Shown one piece after another: positions 40,219 to 49,440 of a stretch of 64,000 nucleotides of DNA. The position numbers and the translations under genes are program-made. The notes below the pieces were generated by a model. It saw only the letters and a program-made list of their open reading frames with translations. It had not been told where the DNA came from and did not search any database. Position 1 is the stretch's first letter; each line of letters opens with the position of its first letter. The DNA is from Salinimicrobium sediminis (GTDB taxonomy: Bacteria; Bacteroidota; Bacteroidia; Flavobacteriales; Flavobacteriaceae): contig NZ_OCMF01000001.1 of the NCBI RefSeq assembly GCF_900215295.1, positions 558,001-622,000 of the forward strand, read 5' to 3'.

Positions 40219-41238
40219 ATGATTCTAGTTACCGGAGGCACGGGTTTAGTGGGTTCTCATTTATTGCTTGACCTGGTAAAGAACGGGGAAAAGCCGCGGG
40301 CTATTTACCGCACCCAGGAAAGTCTTAAGGCTGTTAAAAATGTCTTTTCCTACACCAATTCTTCTCAAGAAACAGAACATCTGTTCAATCGCATTGAGTG
40401 GGTAAAAGCTGATATTACCGATATTCCTTCTCTCACAAAGGTTTTTGAGAATGTAGATTATGTATACCACTGCGCGGCATTAGTAAGCTTCGATACTTCT
40501 AAGGATGCAGAGCTAAGAAAGGTGAACATCGAGGGTACTGCTAATGTCGTCAACTTCTGCATCAAAAATGAGATCAATAAGCTCTGTTTCGTGAGTTCTA
40601 TTGCCACATTTGATCTTAAACCGGGAGAAAAAGAAATTACAGAAGCTTCTTTCTGGAACAAGGAACTCAATCACAATATGTACGCAATTACTAAGTATGG
40701 GGCCGAGATGGAGGTGTGGCGGGCAAGCCAGGAGGGCGTCCCGGTGGTGATTGTGAATCCGGGTGTAATTATTGGCCCGGGATTCTGGAACAATGGCAGC
40801 GGCAAGATCTTCAAAAAAGTGGATTCGGGACTGGATCATTACTTCCCGAAGACCACGGGATTCGTGGGAGTGTGGGATGTTGTGAAGAGCATGCGGGAGC
40901 TAATGGCTTCTTCAGTAAAAAACGAACAGTATATCGTAATTTCAGAAAATCATTCTTTTAAAGAAATTTTTTCTTTGACTGCAAAAGCTCTCCAAAAACC
41001 TGCACCTGGAAAAAAACTGAAAAAATGGATGGTCCTAATGGGATGGGTTTGGCAGGAAGCTTCAGGAATATTTTCAGACAAGGAAAAGCAGCTGGACAGG
41101 AGGTCCCAAAAAAGCCTTTTTGAACATAGATTTTATTCCGCAGAAAAATTAAAAGCTGAACTTGATTTTCAGTTTGAACCTGTTTCTGAAGTTATTGAAC
41201 GGACTGCAAAATCATACAGGAAAGACAAAACTACCTGA
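40219..41238 (+). CDS. NAD-dependent epimerase/dehydratase family protein (extended SDR)
   Basis: A 339-residue extended short-chain dehydrogenase. The nucleotide-binding motif is VTGGTGLVGSHLL, with YHCAALVSFD and the active-site YAITKYG (YxxxK). It resembles the flavobacterial dihydroflavonol-reductase-like group of unknown substrate. The 3' end overlaps the convergent DUF4296 gene by 8 nt. A TATATTTA box lies just before the start. Confidence 0.88.
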   Translation: MILVTGGTGLVGSHLLLDLVKNGEKPRAIYRTQESLKAVKNVFSYTNSSQETEHLFNRIEWVKADITDIPSLTKVFENVDYVYHCAALVSFDTSKDAELRKVNIEGTANVVNFCIKNEINKLCFVSSIATFDLKPGEKEITEASFWNKELNHNMYAITKYGAEMEVWRASQEGVPVVIVNPGVIIGPGFWNNGSGKIFKKVDSGLDHYFPKTTGFVGVWDVVKSMRELMASSVKNEQYIVISENHSFKEIFSLTAKALQKPAPGKKLKKWMVLMGWVWQEASGIFSDKEKQLDRRSQKSLFEHRFYSAEKLKAELDFQFEPVSEVIERTAKSYRKDKTT

Positions 41239-41746
41239 TGCTCTTCTGCACTACAGAATCCTGAATTTTAAAAGAATTCAGCTTTCTGGAAATGGGTCCG
41301 GGAAGTCTTCGTTGTAAACTATCCTGTTGCAGGGAATCTATTGGAAGGTCCAGAGAATCTCTCTCCAGGGTCCTTAATGAATCCCTTTCCCTTTCCTCAA
41401 TTTCCCTTAGAGAATCGTATTCCTTTAGCAGTAATTCAAGCCTTTGCTTTACCCTTTCATAAATATCGTTGTACTCCCGATAATTTTCGGCATAGTAATT
41501 ATTGCTTTGCACCAATTGAGTACTATCGATCCCATATTTCTCCATGAGGTAAGGATAAGGCGCAATCCCTTTTTCTTGCAAAAGTTTCTTGTTATAGCTG
41601 CGGGCCCCGTGAAGCAGGGAAAGCTCTGTAAGCACCTCTACCATTTTATCCTGAGGAATGAGATCCTTTGGTCTCTCCATTCGCTCCACATCCTGACAAG
41701 AATTGAGGATCAAAGCAAGAAATATTGCCCAACTTAGCTTTTTCAT
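41231..41746 (-). CDS. DUF4296 lipoprotein
   Basis: A 171-residue lipoprotein with signal peptide ending in LILNSC. The DUF4296 domain follows (RPKDLIPQDKMVEVLTELSL, LMEKYGIDSTQL), then a helical region with repeated RDSL units. Function is unknown; the family is confined to Bacteroidota and often sits next to pyrC, as here. The ATG at 41746 is preferred to one at 41758. Its start overlaps or abuts the pyrC stop, so the genes are co-transcribed. Confidence 0.85.
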   Translation of the reverse strand: MKKLSWAIFLALILNSCQDVERMERPKDLIPQDKMVEVLTELSLLHGARSYNKKLLQEKGIAPYPYLMEKYGIDSTQLVQSNNYYAENYREYNDIYERVKQRLELLLKEYDSLREIEERERDSLRTLERDSLDLPIDSLQQDSLQRRLPGPISRKLNSFKIQDSVVQKSIR

Positions 41747-41747
41747 T

Positions 41748-43088
41748 TTAACGGTCAAACTTAAGACGCTCTGCCTTTACAAATGGATTGAAATTAAAGT
41801 TTTTGTAAACCAGATTTCCATTTACAAAAGTGTGAGTAACGCGGGATTTGAAAGTTATGCCTTCAAAAGGGGACCATCCGCATTTATAGAGGGTATTACC
41901 CGGTTGCACCGCCCATGGTGCATTAAGATCAACAATAACCAAATCTGCTTTGTATCCTTCTCTTATAAAACCACGCTTTTCAATATCGAAGAGAATAGCC
42001 GGGTTATGGCACATCTTTTCCACGATCTTTTCTAAAGAGATCTTTCCCTGGTGATGCATTTGTAACATTGCAGGTAAAGCATGTTGTACTAAAGGACCTC
42101 CACTGGGGGCCTTGGTATATACATTTTTTTTCTCTTCCCTGGTATGCGGTGCATGATCTGTCGCGATCACATCAATCTTATCTTCTATAAGAGCTTTAAG
42201 CAGAGCATCCTGGTCTTCTTTGGTCTTAACGGCTGGATTCCATTTTATAAAGGTTCCCTTTTTCGCATAATCACTGTCATTAAACCAAAGGTGATGCACA
42301 CAGACTTCTGCAGTGATCTTTTTATCCTTCAAAGGTTTCTTATTTTCAAAAAGCTTAAGCTCCTTTGCAGTTGATAAATGGAAGACATGCAGGCGTGCCC
42401 CCGTTTTTTTAGCTAAGGCTACAGCTTTTGAGGAGGATAAATAACAAGCCTCTTCACTCCTGATTTTTGGATGTAGTTCGATAGGAATATCATCTCCATA
42501 TCTTTCCACACACTCCTGTAAATTCTTTTGAATTGTTTTCTCATCCTCACAATGTGCTGCGATAAGTACAGGAGATTCCTTAAATATCTTTTCGAGTACT
42601 TGCTCGTCGTCAACAAGCATGTTCCCTGTAGAAGAACCCAAAAAAAGCTTTAACGCCGGCACTTTTTTAGGATCAATCTTTTTGATCTCTTCAAGGTTAT
42701 CATTGGTGCCTCCAAACATAAAGGCATAATTAGCATAGGAGGTATTGGCAGCGAGCTTATATTTCTCTTCCAGCAGGTCTATGGTAGTAGTTTGCGGCTG
42801 AGTATTTGGCATTTCAATGAAGGAAGTAATTCCCCCGGCAACTGCAGCTTTTGATCCCGTTGCTATAGTTTCTTTATGCGTGAGTCCCGGTTCTCTGAAA
42901 TGGACCTGATCATCAATAACACCCGGCATCAGGTAATTCCCCTCGGCATCTATAATGCTAAGATTGGGAGATTTGGCACTTATACTCGATGCTATCTCTG
43001 TAATGATCCCCTCTTCAATAAAAACATCCCCTTCGAAGATTTCACCTTCATTGACAATTTTCGCATTCTTAATTAGCACCTTTTTCAT
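41748..43088 (-). CDS. pyrC: Dihydroorotase
   Basis: A 446-residue class I amidohydrolase of pyrimidine biosynthesis. Motifs include HFREPGLTHKE, the carbamylated-lysine region KLFLGSSTGN, AAHCEDE, HVFHLST and TDHAPH. The first metal motif, normally DxHxH, reads D59-D-Q61-V-H63, so the first His ligand is Gln. This seems to be the rule in Bacteroidota dihydroorotases from what I recall, and the rest of the site is intact, so the enzyme is probably active. It shares a 1-nt overlap with the upstream glycosyltransferase gene. Confidence 0.93.
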   Translation of the reverse strand: MKKVLIKNAKIVNEGEIFEGDVFIEEGIITEIASSISAKSPNLSIIDAEGNYLMPGVIDDQVHFREPGLTHKETIATGSKAAVAGGITSFIEMPNTQPQTTTIDLLEEKYKLAANTSYANYAFMFGGTNDNLEEIKKIDPKKVPALKLFLGSSTGNMLVDDEQVLEKIFKESPVLIAAHCEDEKTIQKNLQECVERYGDDIPIELHPKIRSEEACYLSSSKAVALAKKTGARLHVFHLSTAKELKLFENKKPLKDKKITAEVCVHHLWFNDSDYAKKGTFIKWNPAVKTKEDQDALLKALIEDKIDVIATDHAPHTREEKKNVYTKAPSGGPLVQHALPAMLQMHHQGKISLEKIVEKMCHNPAILFDIEKRGFIREGYKADLVIVDLNAPWAVQPGNTLYKCGWSPFEGITFKSRVTHTFVNGNLVYKNFNFNPFVKAERLKFDR

Positions 43089-43819
43089 TATATCGTCATC
43101 TTATTAAACAGACTGTTTATTTTCATTTTCACAACTCCAAAAACAGCTTCCCAAATTATAGATCCACTCATCTTAGAAGTACCCCGTGTTCTGTCAGTAA
43201 ATATTACAGGGACCTCCACAATGTTGAATTTTGCCAAATAGGCTTTAAATTTCATTTCAATTTGAAAGGCGTAGCCAACAAATTTTATTTTATCCAGATG
43301 GATCCTTTCCAAAACTTCTCTTTTATAGCAAACGAACCCTGCTGTGGTATCTTCTACCGGCATAGCCGTGATTAACCTTACATATTTTGAGGCCATCCAG
43401 GAGAGCAGTACTCTGCTCATTGGCCAGTTCACCACATTTACCCCTGTTTTATACCGGGAACCTACAGCTACATCTGCCCCTCTCCTTTTGCACTCATTAT
43501 AAAGACGGATGAGATCATTAGGATTGTGAGAAAAATCGGCATCCATCTGAAAGATGTATTTATACTCCCTATCGAGTACCCAATGAAAACCCTTTATATA
43601 AGCAGTTCCAAGACCCGACTTCCCTTTTCGTTTTATTAAAAAAAGCTGATCGTTAAAGGTTGGCTGCAGCGATTCTACAATTGCCGCCGTACCATCGGGA
43701 GAGTTATCATCCACCACCAAAATATGAAAATTGCGCTGAAGAGAAAACACGTTTCTTATTATCCGCTCAATATTTTCTTTTTCGTTATAGGTGGGTATTA
43801 TAACAATCCCATCTGGCAT
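43088..43819 (-). CDS. Dolichol/polyprenol-phosphate mannose synthase-like glycosyltransferase
   Basis: A 243-residue GT2 enzyme without the C-terminal membrane domain. It has VIIPTYNEKENIERII, the metal motif DDNSPDGT, FQMDADFSHNP and a RGTSKMS C-terminal signature, close to DPM1. It would transfer mannose or a similar sugar to a polyprenyl phosphate at the inner face of the membrane. It is the first gene of an operon with pyrC and the DUF4296 gene. Confidence 0.9.
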   Translation of the reverse strand: MPDGIVIIPTYNEKENIERIIRNVFSLQRNFHILVVDDNSPDGTAAIVESLQPTFNDQLFLIKRKGKSGLGTAYIKGFHWVLDREYKYIFQMDADFSHNPNDLIRLYNECKRRGADVAVGSRYKTGVNVVNWPMSRVLLSWMASKYVRLITAMPVEDTTAGFVCYKREVLERIHLDKIKFVGYAFQIEMKFKAYLAKFNIVEVPVIFTDRTRGTSKMSGSIIWEAVFGVVKMKINSLFNKMTI

Positions 43820-43833
43820 AAAATTCTTTTGGA

Positions 43834-43861
43834 CAAATGTAACTAATTTTAAAGTTTACAA
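43834..43861 (-). promoter_or_regulatory. Promoter of the GT2-pyrC-DUF4296 operon
   Basis: On the minus strand TTG (43861-43859), 17-nt spacer, TACATTTG (43841-43834). Both elements match the flavobacterial consensus. Confidence 0.6.
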
Positions 43862-43896
43862 TTTAGTTTTAAGGCTTCTTTTCATCGCTTTAATTA

Positions 43897-43904
43897 TACC
43901 TTTG
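43897..43904 (+). promoter_or_regulatory. Promoter -7 box of the DUF4271 gene
   Basis: TACCTTTG matches TAnnTTTG; predicted start near 43911 supports the TTG start codon at 43921. Confidence 0.5.
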
Positions 43905-43920
43905 TAGAAAATAATATTTA

Positions 43921-44589
43921 TTGGAAGCTATAGAAAGATATGCAGTTTCTCAAGATTGGATCACCCTTCTACTGCTGCTGGTTTTAATTTTACTGGTAGT
44001 AGCAAAATATTCTTTTACACAGCGATTTGCTCATTTTGTAATGTTATTTGCCACCGATAAATATTTACTCTTAAAAGGAAAGAATGCTAATCTTTTTCAT
44101 CCTTTCAACATTATTTTTTTCACCATAAATGCTATTTCGGCAGCATTGTTCATTTATTTGTTTTATCTCACTTTCAATGAAACCCCACCCGCCCGTCCGG
44201 GAGTGTTATTTCTTAGGATCATAACAGCCTATACTGCTTTCGTCCTTTTAAAATTCTCAATTGAAAAGATACTCGCCGATATTATTTCGGTTAACAAAAA
44301 GATCAACTATTACCTCTTTTACAAGCTAAGCTATAGAAATTTCATGGCCATGGTCATGCTCCCGGTAACGATATTGTTTATTTATGTGTGGGAACCAACT
44401 TCGCTGGCCCTCTATATCTTTCTGGGATTGATCCTACTAATGAATTTCATTACCCTTTTAAGTATTTTTGCCAAAAACCGGCAGTACATTTTGACCCATT
44501 CGTTTTATTTTATTTTGTATCTTTGCGCTCTTGAAATTGGGCCCTATTATATTTTATATAAGCTGGTTACCAAGTTGCAAGGTGTATAA
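43921..44589 (+). CDS. DUF4271 membrane protein
   Basis: A 222-residue membrane protein with about five to six helices, of unknown function and restricted to Bacteroidota. The start is a TTG at 43921: a -7 box at 43897-43904 fits it and the next in-frame ATG is about 45 codons downstream, inside the conserved part. It is followed by hemD after 6 nt, an arrangement seen in many flavobacteria. Confidence 0.85.
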   Translation: MEAIERYAVSQDWITLLLLLVLILLVVAKYSFTQRFAHFVMLFATDKYLLLKGKNANLFHPFNIIFFTINAISAALFIYLFYLTFNETPPARPGVLFLRIITAYTAFVLLKFSIEKILADIISVNKKINYYLFYKLSYRNFMAMVMLPVTILFIYVWEPTSLALYIFLGLILLMNFITLLSIFAKNRQYILTHSFYFILYLCALEIGPYYILYKLVTKLQGV

Positions 44590-44595
44590 AAGAAA

Positions 44596-45354
44596 ATGTA
44601 TATGAAAGTGAAAACAATTCTGGTTTCTCAGCCCGAACCTAAAGTTGAAAATTCCCCTTATTTTGACCTTGAAGAAAAGCAAAAAGTTAAAATTGATTTC
44701 ATTCCTTTTATACATGTAGAGGGAGTTTCTTCCAAGGATGTTAGACAACAAAAGGTAGATTTATCACAATACACTGCAATTATTCTTACAAGTAGAAATT
44801 CTGTTGATCATTTCTTTAGGATTGCCGAAGAAATGAGATATAAGGTGCCCGATACCTTAAAGTATTTTTGCCAAAGCGAAGCTGTAGCCTATTACCTTCA
44901 AAAGTATGTGGTATACAGAAAACGGAAGATTTATGTAGGAAAAAGAACTTTTGCTGAATTATCTCCCCTTATCAAGAAATATAAAACCGAGAAATTCCTT
45001 CTTCCTTCTTCAGATATGCTGAAGCCGGACGTGCCCAAGACACTTAATAAATTGGGTGTAGATTGGAAGAAAGCTGTTTTTTACAAGACAGTAGTAAGTG
45101 ATCTTTCTCACCTAAGAGAAGTTTTTTATGATATTCTGGTTTTCTTTAGCCCTAGCGGAATAAAATCCCTGTTTGAAAACTTTCCCGATTTTAAACAAAA
45201 CGATACTAAAATTGCTGTTTTTGGAAATACTACGGTGAAAGCCGCAAAAGAACATGGGCTTGTAGTTAACATACAGGCGCCAACTCCTGAAACTCCGTCA
45301 ATGACCATGGCGCTTGAAAAATATATTAAGGAACAAAATAAAAAGGCTCATTAA
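44596..45354 (+). CDS. hemD: Uroporphyrinogen-III synthase
   Basis: A 252-residue enzyme of heme biosynthesis that closes the tetrapyrrole ring. The bilobed pattern is present: ILVSQPEPKVENSPYFD, AIILTSRNSVDHFF, FLLPSSDMLKPDVP, LVFFSPSGIKSLFENF and VFGNTTVKAAKEHGL, with APTPETPSMTMALEKYI at the end. Bacteroidota HemD proteins are divergent, but this pattern is recognisable. It is in an operon with the DUF4271 gene and is ended by two tandem hairpins. Confidence 0.88.
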   Translation: MYMKVKTILVSQPEPKVENSPYFDLEEKQKVKIDFIPFIHVEGVSSKDVRQQKVDLSQYTAIILTSRNSVDHFFRIAEEMRYKVPDTLKYFCQSEAVAYYLQKYVVYRKRKIYVGKRTFAELSPLIKKYKTEKFLLPSSDMLKPDVPKTLNKLGVDWKKAVFYKTVVSDLSHLREVFYDILVFFSPSGIKSLFENFPDFKQNDTKIAVFGNTTVKAAKEHGLVVNIQAPTPETPSMTMALEKYIKEQNKKAH

Positions 45355-45400
45355 GCCTTTTCAATAGACGTAAAAAAACCGGCAGAAGCCGGTTTTTTTT
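45341..45400. terminator. Tandem terminators between hemD and pckA
   Basis: The first hairpin, AAAAGGCT (45341-45348) / AGCCTTTT (45354-45361), encloses the hemD stop codon. The second, AAAAAACCGGC (45373-45383) / GCCGGTTTTTT (45388-45398) with loop AGAA, is flanked by A and T runs and can serve the convergent pckA as well. Confidence 0.88.
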
Positions 45401-45418
45401 ATGTCTAAGCTGAAGCTT

Positions 45419-47020
45419 TTAAGAAGCCTTGGGAGCTCCCGATAAAATTTCGACGTTCGCCTGCTTCTCGAATTTTTCAAAGTTCTTTTGAAAAGAAGTT
45501 GCTAAAGTCTCAGCTTTTTTATCGTATGCTTCCTTATCCTTCCAGGTGTTTCTTGGGTTAAGAACTTCTGAAGGAACGTTTTCACATTCCACCGGCATCT
45601 TTAAACCAAAAATCGGATGTTCGGTAAATTCTACATTTTCAAGTTTGCCTTCTAAAGCCGAGGAGATCATCTCCCTTGTATACCGTAGTTTCATTCTTGA
45701 TCCAACTCCATAAGGTCCGCCGGTCCATCCTGTGTTCACCAGCCATACATTTACATTGTTCTCCTTCATTTTTGCACTAAGCATTTCTGCATATTTAGTT
45801 GGATGCAGCGGCATGAATGGCGCTCCAAAGCAAGCAGAAAAACTTGGCACCGGCTCATCAACACCTGCTTCAGTTCCCGCAACCTTTGCGGTATAACCGC
45901 TTATAAAATGATAAGCAGCCTGGCCAGGAGTAAGTTTGCTAATAGGCGGCAATACTCCAAAAGCATCAGCCGTAAGGAAAAATATGTTCTTTGGGTTCTC
46001 GCCTATTGAAGGTTCCTGAATATTATCAATATGATAAATAGGATAACTCACCCGTGTGTTTTGCGTGATCGAAGTATCCTCAAAATCCACGTCCCCATCC
46101 TCTTCCAGAATCACATTTTCAAGAATTGCTCCGGGTTTAATTGCTCTGTAGATGTCGGGTTCGTTCTCTTCAGTAAGGTTGATCACCTTCGCATAACAAC
46201 CTCCTTCAAAATTGAATACTCTGTTTTCTTTGGTCCAGCCGTGCTCATCATCTCCAATCAATTTTCTTTCGGGATCTGCAGATAAAGTTGTTTTGCCGGT
46301 ACCTGACAATCCGAAGAAAATAGCAGTATCACCTTCCTCTCCCACATTGGCAGAACAGTGCATTGGTAATGTGTTTTTATCTACAGGGAGAATGAAATTA
46401 AGAGCAGAAAAAATTCCCTTTTTTATCTCTCCTGTGTATCCTGTCCCCCCAATTAGAGCAATTTTCCTCGTAAAGTTGAGAATTGCAAAGTTGTGTTGTC
46501 TTGTTCCATCAACTTCGGGATCTGCCATAAATCCGGGGGCGTTAACCACCAGCCAGTCCTCTTTAAAATCTTTAAGTTCGCTCTCTTCCGGGCGAAGGAA
46601 CATGTTATAGGCAAAAAGATTTGACCATGGATATTCATTGATCACCCGAATATTTAACCTGTAATCATCATCTGCACACGCATAAGAATCCCGTGCAAAA
46701 ATTTCTTTCCCGGAAAGATAGTCGGTTACTTTGTTGTAAAGAGCATCAAACTTTTCAGGATCAAAAGGGAGGTTGATATCCCCCCACCATACTTTGTCTT
46801 TAGTGATCTCATCCTTAACTATAAACCTGTCTTTTGGAGATCTTCCGGTAAATTCTCCGGTGTTCACAGCCAAAGCTCCAGAGGAAGCTTCTACTCCCTG
46901 TCCTTTTTCGATCGTGATCTCATGAAGTTCTTCCGGAGAAAGCTGGTAATGGATCTCTGCATTCTTAATACCATACTGTTCCAGCGCAATCGTTTTCGTA
47001 AATTGTTTTTTAGCCAACAT
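45419..47020 (-). CDS. pckA: Phosphoenolpyruvate carboxykinase (ATP)
   Basis: A 533-residue cytoplasmic enzyme converting oxaloacetate to phosphoenolpyruvate for gluconeogenesis. The kinase loop is FFGLSGTGKTTLSADP, followed by LIGDDEHGW and the FEGGCYAK metal/substrate region. Length and motifs are standard for the ATP-dependent form. A TACTTTTG box (47063-47056, minus strand) is the likely promoter. Confidence 0.97.
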   Translation of the reverse strand: MLAKKQFTKTIALEQYGIKNAEIHYQLSPEELHEITIEKGQGVEASSGALAVNTGEFTGRSPKDRFIVKDEITKDKVWWGDINLPFDPEKFDALYNKVTDYLSGKEIFARDSYACADDDYRLNIRVINEYPWSNLFAYNMFLRPEESELKDFKEDWLVVNAPGFMADPEVDGTRQHNFAILNFTRKIALIGGTGYTGEIKKGIFSALNFILPVDKNTLPMHCSANVGEEGDTAIFFGLSGTGKTTLSADPERKLIGDDEHGWTKENRVFNFEGGCYAKVINLTEENEPDIYRAIKPGAILENVILEEDGDVDFEDTSITQNTRVSYPIYHIDNIQEPSIGENPKNIFFLTADAFGVLPPISKLTPGQAAYHFISGYTAKVAGTEAGVDEPVPSFSACFGAPFMPLHPTKYAEMLSAKMKENNVNVWLVNTGWTGGPYGVGSRMKLRYTREMISSALEGKLENVEFTEHPIFGLKMPVECENVPSEVLNPRNTWKDKEAYDKKAETLATSFQKNFEKFEKQANVEILSGAPKAS

Positions 47021-47100
47021 AAAAAGTTTTGTCGTGTGATTGTTACTTAGGCGAACAAAAGTAGAAAATCTTAGAAAGATTCTGCGGCAGCGTTTTCCTT

Positions 47101-47490
47101 TTATTTCTTTTTTAACTTAAAAAAGTTGATCAATAGCATAATCCATGCAGCGATCATTAACGTTCCTCCTATTGGTGTAATGGGACCAAACAGCCTAAAA
47201 TCAAATGATGTCATGGAATTGGTAGCTAAAAGATAAATTGATCCTGAAAAAAATATCACTCCGGTAATTGTTAAATAGAAGCATATCTTTTTAACTTTTT
47301 CTGAAGCAAGGGGCAATGACCCCAGGAGTAGCAGGAATAAAGCATGATACATTTGATATTTCACCCCGGTTTCAAATGTTTGCAGGCTTTCCACACTTAA
47401 ATATGGTTTAAGTCCATGGGCGGCAAAAGCACCCAAAATAATCGCTATTACTCCTAGAAAACCTCCTGCAATTAATATACTTCTGCTCAT
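47101..47490 (-). CDS. DUF423 membrane protein
   Basis: A 129-residue membrane protein with four predicted helices and the DUF423 signature GVIAIILGAFAAHGLKPYL, then ETGVKYQMYHALFLLLLG. Function is unknown (YgdD-like). It lies downstream of pckA on the same strand but 80 nt upstream in transcription order, so co-transcription with pckA is possible. Confidence 0.9.
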   Translation of the reverse strand: MSRSILIAGGFLGVIAIILGAFAAHGLKPYLSVESLQTFETGVKYQMYHALFLLLLGSLPLASEKVKKICFYLTITGVIFFSGSIYLLATNSMTSFDFRLFGPITPIGGTLMIAAWIMLLINFFKLKKK

Positions 47491-47568
47491 ACAATATTTT
47501 TAAAGCCGCTGCCAATTATTTACATTCGTTGTCCAAACAAATGACAAACATACTCAATTTTACTCCTT

Positions 47569-48942
47569 ATGCGCAAAATACTCATTGTTGGTGCAGGTAA
47601 ATCTACTTCTGTACTTATTGAATATCTACTTAAAAAATCTGATTCTGAAAACTTACAACTTCAAATAGCCGATCTGGTCCTGGAGAATGCCTCAAAACTG
47701 GCGGGAGACCATCCCCGGGCAAAAGCCATGGCTTTGGATATCTTTAAAAAAGAGGAAAGACAGGCCGCAGTTCAGGAGGCCGACCTGGTGATCTCTATGT
47801 TGCCCGCACGTTTTCATATAGAAGTGGCGAAAGACTGCCTTAACTACGGAAAGAATATGGTAACCGCTTCCTATGTGAGTGATGAAATGCAGGAGCTCGA
47901 TGAGGAGGTGAAGAAAAAAGGCCTGGTCTTTATGAATGAAATTGGAGTGGATCCCGGGATCGACCACATGAGTGCCATGCAGGTGATCGACAGGATAAGG
48001 GCAAAAGGCGGAAAAATGCTGCTTTTTGAATCATTTACCGGCGGACTGGTAGCTCCCGAAAGTGATACAAACCTCTGGAACTATAAATTCACCTGGAACC
48101 CGAGAAATGTAGTAGTTGCAGGACAGGGAGGCGTAGCCAAATTTCTTCAGGAAGGAAAATTCAAATACATTCCGTATAACCGGCTTTTCAGAAGAACTGA
48201 ATTTATCGAGGTGAAAGGCTATGGAAAATTTGAGGTTTACGCTAATCGAAACTCTCTTAAATACAAGAGCGTTTACGGATTGGATGATGTTCTCACCCTT
48301 TACCGCGGAACAATAAGACGTGTAGGATTTAGCCGGGCATGGAACATGTTTGTACAACTTGGAATGACCGATGACAGTTACATTATGGAGAATTCTGCGG
48401 ATATGAGCTACCGGGATTTTACCAATTCTTTTCTTCCCTACTCTCCTACAGATTCAGTAGAGCTGAAATTCAGGCACAACCTTAAGATCGATCAGGATGA
48501 CATCATGTGGGACAAACTCCTGGAGCTTGATATTTTTAATCCAAAGAAAAAGGTGGGTCTCAAAAATGTGACTCCGGCAGAGATCCTTCAGAAGATATTA
48601 ATGGACAAATGGACGCTTTCAGAAGAGGATAAGGATATGATCGTTATGTATCATAAGTTTGGCTATGAACTGGATGGAGAAAAGAAGCAAATCGATGCTA
48701 CTATGGTACATATCGGGCAGGATCAAATCCGCACCGCGATGGCTCGTACGGTAGGATTGCCTGTTGCCATTGCCGCTTTGAAGATCCTTAACGGAACCAT
48801 TTCCACTCCGGGAGTGCAACTGCCTATTACAAAAGAGGTCTATGATCCTATTCTAAAAGAACTTGCCGGGAACGGGATTGTTTTTAAAGAAGAAGAGAAA
48901 GAATATTTAGGTTATAATCCCTTTGGAGAGGTAGGAAATTAA
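47569..48942 (+). CDS. Saccharopine dehydrogenase-like protein
   Basis: A 457-residue NAD(P)-dependent enzyme. The Rossmann motif is ILIVGAGKSTSVLIEYLL, with LVISMLPARFHIEVAKDC, NEIGVDPGIDHMSA and the C-terminal domain typical of the Lys9/saccharopine reductase group. In yeast the family links glutamate and aminoadipate semialdehyde in lysine metabolism; the bacterial role may be lysine breakdown or polyamine synthesis and is not decided here. The glutaryl-CoA dehydrogenase gene 23 kb away may be part of the same catabolic theme. Confidence 0.88.
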   Translation: MRKILIVGAGKSTSVLIEYLLKKSDSENLQLQIADLVLENASKLAGDHPRAKAMALDIFKKEERQAAVQEADLVISMLPARFHIEVAKDCLNYGKNMVTASYVSDEMQELDEEVKKKGLVFMNEIGVDPGIDHMSAMQVIDRIRAKGGKMLLFESFTGGLVAPESDTNLWNYKFTWNPRNVVVAGQGGVAKFLQEGKFKYIPYNRLFRRTEFIEVKGYGKFEVYANRNSLKYKSVYGLDDVLTLYRGTIRRVGFSRAWNMFVQLGMTDDSYIMENSADMSYRDFTNSFLPYSPTDSVELKFRHNLKIDQDDIMWDKLLELDIFNPKKKVGLKNVTPAEILQKILMDKWTLSEEDKDMIVMYHKFGYELDGEKKQIDATMVHIGQDQIRTAMARTVGLPVAIAALKILNGTISTPGVQLPITKEVYDPILKELAGNGIVFKEEEKEYLGYNPFGEVGN

Positions 48943-48950
48943 GCAATTCT

Positions 48951-48992
48951 AAATCCTGAAGATGATCCTCGTCATTCTTCAGGATTTTTTGC
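48951..48992 (+). terminator. Intrinsic terminator
   Basis: AAATCCTGAAGA (48951-48962) pairs with TCTTCAGGATTT (48976-48987), extended inside by TGA/TCA, and ends in T6. Confidence 0.88.
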
Positions 48993-49041
48993 TGATTATT
49001 ATTTGGAATAAGTCTCAATAAGAAATACTTTTGTCGGCAGC

Positions 49042-49353
49042 ATGAACCTGCTTTACAAAACATATTATTATTCTTCTTACCAGTGCGACCAGGGCCGCTG
49101 TTTTTATGTGGATTTTGGACATAAACGGGTAAAACTGAGTTTTTGCCAGTTGCTCGCTTTGAGGCAAAAGGTGCACAACATAGATATCTCTTCTCACTTT
49201 GATAAGGATTTGAACTATAGCGGGATTGAGATTTTGACCCTATGCAACCGGGAGCACCTCTTTGTCTTTGATACTTTACAGATCATTGACCTCAAGCAGC
49301 TTCTTAAAGCCACTTTTGGCATCCTGGAATTAAATTCCCTGGTAGTTCCTTAA
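49042..49353 (+). CDS. Conserved small hypothetical protein
   Basis: A 103-residue soluble protein of unknown function. It starts KTYYYSSYQCDQGRCFYVDFG, with two Cys in the first strands, and ends in an alternating pattern (ILTLCNREHLFVFDTLQI). The layout resembles small Bacteroidota proteins of the DUF6686 type, but this is a tentative match. It is preceded by a terminator and followed by ferritin. An overlapping minus-strand frame (49015-49197) is rejected. Confidence 0.65.
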   Translation: MNLLYKTYYYSSYQCDQGRCFYVDFGHKRVKLSFCQLLALRQKVHNIDISSHFDKDLNYSGIEILTLCNREHLFVFDTLQIIDLKQLLKATFGILELNSLVVP

Positions 49354-49440
49354 ATCTCTTGGATTTAGATTAAGTATAAATTCCCTTACTTTCTGAGAAA
49401 GCAGCTTTCTTTTATGTAATTTTAGAAAAAGATTAAAATT

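Noticed and set aside
49015-49197. Minus-strand 60-codon frame
   Set aside because: It overlaps the more convincing plus-strand gene at 49042 and shows no domain pattern.
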